Shown in pieces: positions 5,729-8,698 of a DNA stretch of 8,698 nucleotides. The stretch comes from Planctomycetota bacterium (lineage in GTDB: Bacteria; Planctomycetota; UBA8742; JACQVU01), in contig JACQVU010000449.1 in NCBI GenBank assembly GCA_016209585.1, positions 1 to 8,698 on the forward strand. Reading direction: 5' to 3'. Under the pieces are notes generated by a model. The model was not told the DNA's origin, did no database searches, and saw nothing but the letters and a program-made list of their open reading frames with translations. Each line of letters starts with the position of its first letter. Position 1 is the first letter of the stretch. The position numbers were made by a program, and so were the translations under genes.

Positions 5729-5931
5729 TGCGTCGCGCTTCCCTCCCCCTCGCCCTCTTGCCTGATCTCCGCGCACCGCAACGCGAAGCGCCGGAGCAGG
5801 ACTTTCAGCGCGAGGCGGAGCCGGACTTGCGCGGGCCGGCCGAGCCCGTCCTTCACGGCCCGGATCGTCAGGTGGAACACGGCGCCGGCGTCGCCGGCCA
5901 GGGTGGCGCCCCTTTCGTTTGCAGTGCTCAT
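5725..5931 (-). CDS. Small basic hypothetical protein (68 aa)
   Basis: The N-terminus MSTANERGATLAGDAGAVFH is followed by a basic, probably helical core VRLRLALKVLLRRFALRCAE (36-55) and an acidic Glu-rich tail. There is no signal peptide or clear membrane segment. Both ends overlap neighbours by ATGA (with the tandem-HTH gene upstream and the methyltransferase downstream), which supports it as a real gene. From memory, small proteins with a VRLR..LK..LR....R core are frequent in planctomycete mobile regions near DUF3631 primases, but they have no known function. The first codons after ATG share a 36-base stretch with the 5' end of the primase-helicase gene (4530-4565). Confidence 0.65.
   Translation of the reverse strand: MSTANERGATLAGDAGAVFHLTIRAVKDGLGRPAQVRLRLALKVLLRRFALRCAEIRQEGEGEGSATQ
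5887..5922 (-). repeat. 36-nt repeat shared by the 5' ends of two operon genes
   Basis: The stretch encoding ANERGATLAGDAG just after the start of the 68-aa gene matches 4530-4565, encoding ANERGAALAGDAP just after the start of the primase-helicase gene, with one mismatch. The surrounding sequence does not match. A shared early-coding segment in two unrelated proteins suggests a copied translation-start module or a mobile fragment. Confidence 0.8.
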
Positions 5932-6299
5932 TCGTCGCCCTCCTCCCGCCAGAAGGCGCGGCCGGTCTCAGCGGCCAACCGCCGCGCCTCCGTGATCGGA
6001 ATGTAATACCGGCCGCTTTCAGGGTTCGGGCGCCACGCGCGCAAAATCCCCCGCTTGATCCAGCGGCGCAACGTGCGCTCGCTCCTCCCGCACATTTTGG
6101 CGACTTCCCGAACGGTGGCGCAGGGCTCGCGGAGCGCGGGAAGGGTCACCTCGTCATAGAGCGCCTTTCCGCGCCGGCCGAAGTGGACGGCGAGAGCACC
6201 GCGCCGCTCCCAGTTCCGAAGCGTCGCGGCGCACGCGCCCAACCGTTTCGCCAAGCGCCGCCTGCCGATCCAAGACGGCTTGACGTTCTGCGCGGTCAT
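5928..6299 (-). CDS. Tandem HTH DNA-binding protein, MerR/excisionase-like (123 aa)
   Basis: Two HTH-like units follow each other. The first (about 11-50) reads IGRRRLAKRLGACAATLRNW then GALAVHFGRRGKALYDE. The second (about 62-108) reads TVREVAKMCGRSERTLRRWI, KRGILRAWR, and the wing GRYYIPITEARRLAA, which is the classic MerR/excisionase wing. The protein is therefore likely to bind DNA at two adjacent half sites. It overlaps both neighbours by ATGA. In a replication and modification operon next to a tRNA it is most likely an excision factor or the operon's regulator; the sequence does not decide between them. Confidence 0.72.
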   Translation of the reverse strand: MTAQNVKPSWIGRRRLAKRLGACAATLRNWERRGALAVHFGRRGKALYDEVTLPALREPCATVREVAKMCGRSERTLRRWIKRGILRAWRPNPESGRYYIPITEARRLAAETGRAFWREEGDE

Positions 6300-6649
6300 G
6301 GGCGCCGCCCCCGCGTCCGGCTGAGGGCGGCGAGAAGGCGTTCATCGCGGCGCGGCGCAGCCGGGCCGGGCGGCGGCGGAACGTTTCCGGCGGAGCGGGC
6401 GCGGATGGCGGCGAGAAAATCCTCGCGCAGAATCACGAGCCTCCGCCCCATGCGGCAGCAAGGCCCGCAGTCGCCGGACAACATCCTTTTGCGCGCGGCC
6501 GAGACCCTCACCCGCAGCGCGACGGCGACATCCTCGGCCGCGCAGACTTCCGGGAGAATCGCGCGCCGAAGGGCCTCCTGGTGCTGGTTCGGCGCGGGCA
6601 GAGTAGACGCGGAATCAGTCGGGATCGGATCATTCGTGTTCGCATGCAT
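6296..6649 (-). CDS. Excisionase-family HTH protein (117 aa)
   Basis: After a disordered start of about 28 residues comes an HTH_17/excisionase-like domain: EVCAAEDVAVALRVRVSAAR (35-54), then RMGRRLVILREDFLAAIRAR (66-85), the GRR.VI.REDL.A pattern of this family. Cysteines at 61, 64 and 65 (GDCGPCC) replace the usual loop residues, which is unusual and could reflect metal or redox sensing. The tail is rich in Pro and Arg. AGGAGG lies 10 bases upstream of the ATG. It is the first gene of the overlapping set, with stop and next start sharing ATGA. The gap to the gene upstream is 78 bases, so the operon may start here or be read through from 8023. Confidence 0.7.
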   Translation of the reverse strand: MHANTNDPIPTDSASTLPAPNQHQEALRRAILPEVCAAEDVAVALRVRVSAARKRMLSGDCGPCCRMGRRLVILREDFLAAIRARSAGNVPPPPGPAAPRRDERLLAALSRTRGRRP

Positions 6650-6701
6650 CCTGCGAGCGCCTCCTTCGCGCTCACAGGGATAGGCATTTCAGAATTGATA
6701 T

Positions 6702-6727
6702 CCGGGTAGAAAATCCCGGTTTTATTT
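6702..6727 (+). terminator. Possible stem-loop terminator between genes
   Basis: CCGGG (6702-6706) and CCCGG (6715-6719) flank an 8-base loop and are followed on the plus strand by TTTTATTT. The T-run faces the plus direction, so it would stop antisense transcription entering the 431-aa gene. On the minus strand it lies eight bases after that gene's stop but has no T-run, so it is at best weak there. Confidence 0.35.
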
Positions 6728-8023
6728 CTATGCGTCGCGGAGGAGGGGGCGAGCGTGGCGGCGAACAGCGGCCCATGCTTTCGCCAAATTTGAGGGATCA
6801 ACGCCTTCCGCGCGGGCCACCTCGGCAATGGTCATACCCCCGAAGCAAAGCGATTCGACGTGCCGCTGAAGGGCGTTCTTCACTTTGTCCCGCCCGCGAA
6901 TACTGTTCACCACCTTTCTGACCGTTTCGACGTCATCCTTCACAGCCAGTGCGCTGAGCACGTCTTGCTCTGTTGTTGGCCGATCCGATAGGAAAGTCGC
7001 GGATTCGTCGCGCGGGAGAAGTGACCTCTTGCGCAATTTGTCGCCGAGTGCTGGCCCGGCGAAGGTCAGGGCGCCGTCGGCGTCGATCTTCAGCGACGAC
7101 GAGATCTTGGCCGCAGATAGCGCGGCGATCTCGCCGCGGAGATCGTCTATGAAGTCATCCGGCAACTTCTCGCCGTGATTTCCGCGGCCCGGCCACCGGA
7201 GGTTGTTGGATCTCGCCCACCGCCGCAGACTCCACAGGACGCCGTTGAGAATCCTCTTTTCTTCCGTCTCCGCTTTCGCCTCCATCTCCGCCGCCAGAGC
7301 CGGCGTCAGCAGCGGGGCATCGTCGTTGAAGATGTAGTGCAACGCCAGCACGCGCGGCGTGAACGCCACGGCGCCCAGTTCATTCTCGCCATTGAAGAAG
7401 CGGAGAAGGAGCGCGTCCACCGTGGCGGCCTGCGTGTTAGCCTGTTCGATAGCCTTCGCGGCGCCGGAGCGATCCGCCCGATCCAGGCCGCGGACGACTG
7501 CCCACAGAGCACGCTCTATCACGCCTTCCGCCGTGGGGTGCGCGCGAAGAATCTTGTCCGCCGTCTGGTCGGCATTGCAGAGCGCCCACACCATGTCCGC
7601 GAGGCATGCGTTCAAGAGCGTCTGCATCCTGCCTTCTTCCGAAGGGTCGAAGTCCGGTGGTTCAGGCAGCCACTCTTCCCCGTGGAAGGCCCGGATGAAA
7701 TTGGGCAACACCGCCGCCACCGCCGCCGCGCGCACCTTCGTCGTCAGCGGCTCCCCCCACGGCAGGGACAGGTGCATGGCCCGGATGTACACCAAAGCAA
7801 GGGCGTCCGACTTCGGCAACTCTGTGAAGACGCGCTCGATCACGGCCACGCGGTCACGAGTGTCCTCCGGCGTGATCTTCTTGGCCAAGGCCGCGCGGAA
7901 TTCCTCCGGCGTGCAGTCCGGGAACCGCGGAACGCCGTACCATCCGCCTAAGAAATCACTCCAGAGAGCCCACCGCGAGACGTGCTCGCCCCCGCCGTCA
8001 TCGCGATCACTTTCCCCCGGCAT
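6728..8023 (-). CDS. Hypothetical protein with C-terminal HTH (431 aa)
   Basis: I do not recognise the family. The start is ATG at 8023, preceded by AGGAGGGAGGTG at a good distance; the open frame continues upstream through the tRNA, but that part is not coding. The N-terminus is acidic (GESDRDDGGGE) and followed by SRWALWSDFLGGWYGVPRFP. Most of 45-330 looks alpha-helical with no transmembrane segment or signal peptide. The C-terminus (about 385-425) reads KNALQRHVESLCFGG then MTIAEVARAEGVDPSNLAKA, which has the form of a sigma region 4 or resolvase-type HTH. I saw no tyrosine or serine recombinase catalytic pattern. It is the gene nearest the tRNA 3' end, where integrase or accessory genes of integrated elements usually lie. 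A DNA-binding or regulatory role is inferred from the HTH only. Confidence 0.7.
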   Translation of the reverse strand: MPGESDRDDGGGEHVSRWALWSDFLGGWYGVPRFPDCTPEEFRAALAKKITPEDTRDRVAVIERVFTELPKSDALALVYIRAMHLSLPWGEPLTTKVRAAAVAAVLPNFIRAFHGEEWLPEPPDFDPSEEGRMQTLLNACLADMVWALCNADQTADKILRAHPTAEGVIERALWAVVRGLDRADRSGAAKAIEQANTQAATVDALLLRFFNGENELGAVAFTPRVLALHYIFNDDAPLLTPALAAEMEAKAETEEKRILNGVLWSLRRWARSNNLRWPGRGNHGEKLPDDFIDDLRGEIAALSAAKISSSLKIDADGALTFAGPALGDKLRKRSLLPRDESATFLSDRPTTEQDVLSALAVKDDVETVRKVVNSIRGRDKVKNALQRHVESLCFGGMTIAEVARAEGVDPSNLAKAWAAVRRHARPLLRDA

Positions 8024-8090
8024 GCCCCACCTCCCTCCTAATACTGATACATTCCGCCGACTCCGGCCACGGGTGAACACTTTGCCGGAA

Positions 8091-8114
8091 TCCCAGGGGG
8101 TGTCCCAGGGGGTG
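8091..8114. repeat. Tandem 12-bp repeat in the leader of the 431-aa gene
   Basis: TCCCAGGGGGTG occurs twice back to back, between the proposed promoter and the start at 8023. It may be a regulator site or a slippage product. Confidence 0.6.
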
Positions 8115-8132
8115 TTCCCGAGGGCGTTTTCG

Positions 8133-8152
8133 CTCGCGCCACGTCGCGCGAG
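8133..8152. repeat. Inverted repeat just downstream of proposed promoter
   Basis: CTCGCGC (8133-8139) and GCGCGAG (8146-8152) flank CACGTC. It lies 13 bases past the proposed -10 box on the minus strand, a typical place for a repressor site. Confidence 0.45.
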
Positions 8153-8164
8153 GGCGCGTTTCGC

Positions 8165-8192
8165 ATCATACCAGGAATCGCCGTAACCCCAA
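8165..8192 (-). promoter_or_regulatory. Candidate promoter for the 431-aa gene
   Basis: On the minus strand TTGGGG (8192-8187), a 16-base spacer and TATGAT (8170-8165) preceded by TGG (an extended -10) resemble a sigma-70 promoter. It begins 21 bases beyond the tRNA 3' end and leaves a leader of about 135 bases. Confidence 0.45.
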
Positions 8193-8212
8193 GCGCCGCA
8201 ACGTAAATTCAA

Positions 8213-8299
8213 CGGAGAGGGGGGGATTCGAACCCCCGGTACAGTTGCCCGTACACTGGTTTTCGAGACCAGCCCTTTCAACCGCTCAGGCACCTCTCC
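8213..8299 (-). tRNA. tRNA-Ser (anticodon CGA)
   Basis: The acceptor stem GGAGAGG pairs with CCTCTCC. The anticodon arm is CTGGT, loop CTCGAAA, ACCAG, with anticodon CGA at 8265-8263 reading UCG serine codons. A long variable arm (GTAC...GTAC) is typical of serine tRNAs. The T arm is GGGGG-TTCGAAT-CCCCC and the discriminator base is G. CCA is not encoded. The operon lies on its 3' side, consistent with use as an integration target, but I found no second copy of the tRNA 3' end in the window. Confidence 0.95.
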
Positions 8300-8306
8300 G
8301 GACTAA

Positions 8307-8471
8307 GAACCTGTTTCAGTAGGTGCTTCGTAGGCGGCGGACGAGCGAGAGGACCGGGAACGAGGAGCGGCGAAACGGCAGTATTTCGGAGATCAATACG
8401 ACGTTTCGCCGCGACGATGTTCCTGGCCATCGCAGCCGTCCGCCGACCGAATGACCTACTGAAACAGGTTC
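8307..8471. mobile_element. 165-bp foldback MITE with TAA duplication
   Basis: Terminal inverted repeats of 18 bases are perfect (GAACCTGTTTCAGTAGGT at 8307-8324 and its complement at 8454-8471). TAA flanks both ends (8304-8306 and 8472-8474), consistent with a 3-bp TNA target duplication as in part of the IS5 family. The interior also folds on itself: GCGGCGAAACG (8367-8377) pairs with CGTTTCGCCGC (8402-8412) around the same centre near 8389, and much of the rest is imperfectly complementary. It is too short to encode a transposase, so it would be a non-autonomous element moved by a related IS elsewhere. It sits seven bases upstream of the mature tRNA-Ser 5' end. Confidence 0.85.
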
Positions 8472-8542
8472 TAACCCCCGGCGCTCCATCCGCCGCTCGC
8501 GCGACGGCCGCCGGGCGGCTGCGAAACAACACCTCTCACTAT

Positions 8543-8571
8543 TTTCTAGCATCCCGGCCTGTGGGATTCAA
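8543..8571 (-). promoter_or_regulatory. Candidate promoter of tRNA-Ser, now separated by the MITE
   Basis: On the minus strand TTGAAT (8571-8566), a 17-base spacer and TAGAAA (8548-8543) lie about 240 bases before the tRNA. Without the 168 bases added by the MITE and its duplicated TAA, the distance would be about 75 bases, more typical of a tRNA leader. Confidence 0.35.
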
Positions 8572-8587
8572 TCCTCGACCGGACGGG

Positions 8588-8609
8588 GGGCGCGGATTGA
8601 TCCGCGCCC
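8588..8609. repeat. 10-bp perfect inverted repeat
   Basis: GGGCGCGGAT and ATCCGCGCCC are separated by TG. The near-perfect symmetry fits a protein binding site; there is no T-run for a terminator. Confidence 0.6.
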
Positions 8610-8698
8610 AAGCTCGACTTCGCCGAGCCGGTTGCGCTGTCAGCCTCATCAGCGGGCAGTCGATGACCCGGGCGGGGTGGATCGCGCGGAACCGGCGC

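Larger units (their letters stand above)
8475..8698. other. No gene seen in the right end
   Basis: No convincing open frame or RNA gene is visible. The region holds a possible tRNA promoter (8571-8543) and a 10-bp palindrome (8588-8609). Confidence 0.5.

Noticed and set aside
6728..8023. Tyrosine integrase
   Set aside because: The position next to a tRNA invited this, but I could not find the R...HxxR...Y catalytic set.
8213..8240. Attachment site at the tRNA 3' end
   Set aside because: The location fits, but no second copy of the tRNA 3' end is present in this window, so it is not listed as a feature.
8024..8293. Upstream extension of the 431-aa gene by 90 residues
   Set aside because: The extended frame runs through the tRNA-Ser gene and begins with a GTG inside it; a strong ribosome binding site precedes ATG at 8023.
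8278..8552. Minus-strand open frames across the MITE and tRNA
   Set aside because: They cover a tRNA and a foldback element and encode no recognisable protein.

Overview
This window is very GC-rich and looks like a planctomycete, most likely a Gemmataceae-type genome. The basis is a set of protein styles I recognise from that group: a DUF3631 primase-helicase with a separate zinc-ribbon partner, ParB-like fragments, and a protein with a DUF5681-like start. The species cannot be fixed from the sequence alone.

Layout from left to right. Positions 3-1035 on the plus strand are a mosaic of broken ParB-like gene pieces: two tandem 282-nt units (type A), then two pieces (type B) that copy the HTH part of the ParB-methyltransferase gene lying 4.2 kb away on the other strand. 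Positions 1070-8023 on the minus strand hold the intact genes, transcribed right to left. In transcription order these are a 431-aa unknown protein with a C-terminal HTH (8023-6728), an excisionase-like HTH protein (6649-6296), a tandem-HTH protein (6299-5928), a 68-aa small protein (5931-5725), a ParB/MT-A70 adenine methyltransferase (5728-4574), a Prim-Pol plus DUF3631 primase-helicase (4577-2196), a primase-type zinc-ribbon protein (2208-1714), and a DUF5681-like protein (1525-1070). Five successive junctions overlap by 4 to 13 nt (ATGA, ATGA, ATGA, GTGA, then 13 nt), so six genes form one tightly coupled operon.

The right side has tRNA-Ser(CGA) on the minus strand (8299-8213). The genes above lie on its 3' side, the usual arrangement for an element integrated at a tRNA. 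A 165-bp foldback element with 18-bp perfect terminal repeats and a TAA duplication (a MITE) sits seven bases upstream of the mature tRNA 5' end. The last 220 bases hold no gene that I can support.

Taken together, the operon reads as the regulation, modification and replication module of an integrated plasmid-like or satellite-like element: HTH switch proteins, a DNA methyltransferase and a split primase-helicase. No integrase, capsid or terminase gene is visible here, so the type of element remains open.

The most unusual signal is in the ParB-like pieces. Each unit carries an inverted repeat inside the coding sequence whose centre is conserved while the arms change in a largely compensating way between units (137-167, 419-449, 638-668, 918-948, and again inside the live methyltransferase gene at 5316-5346).
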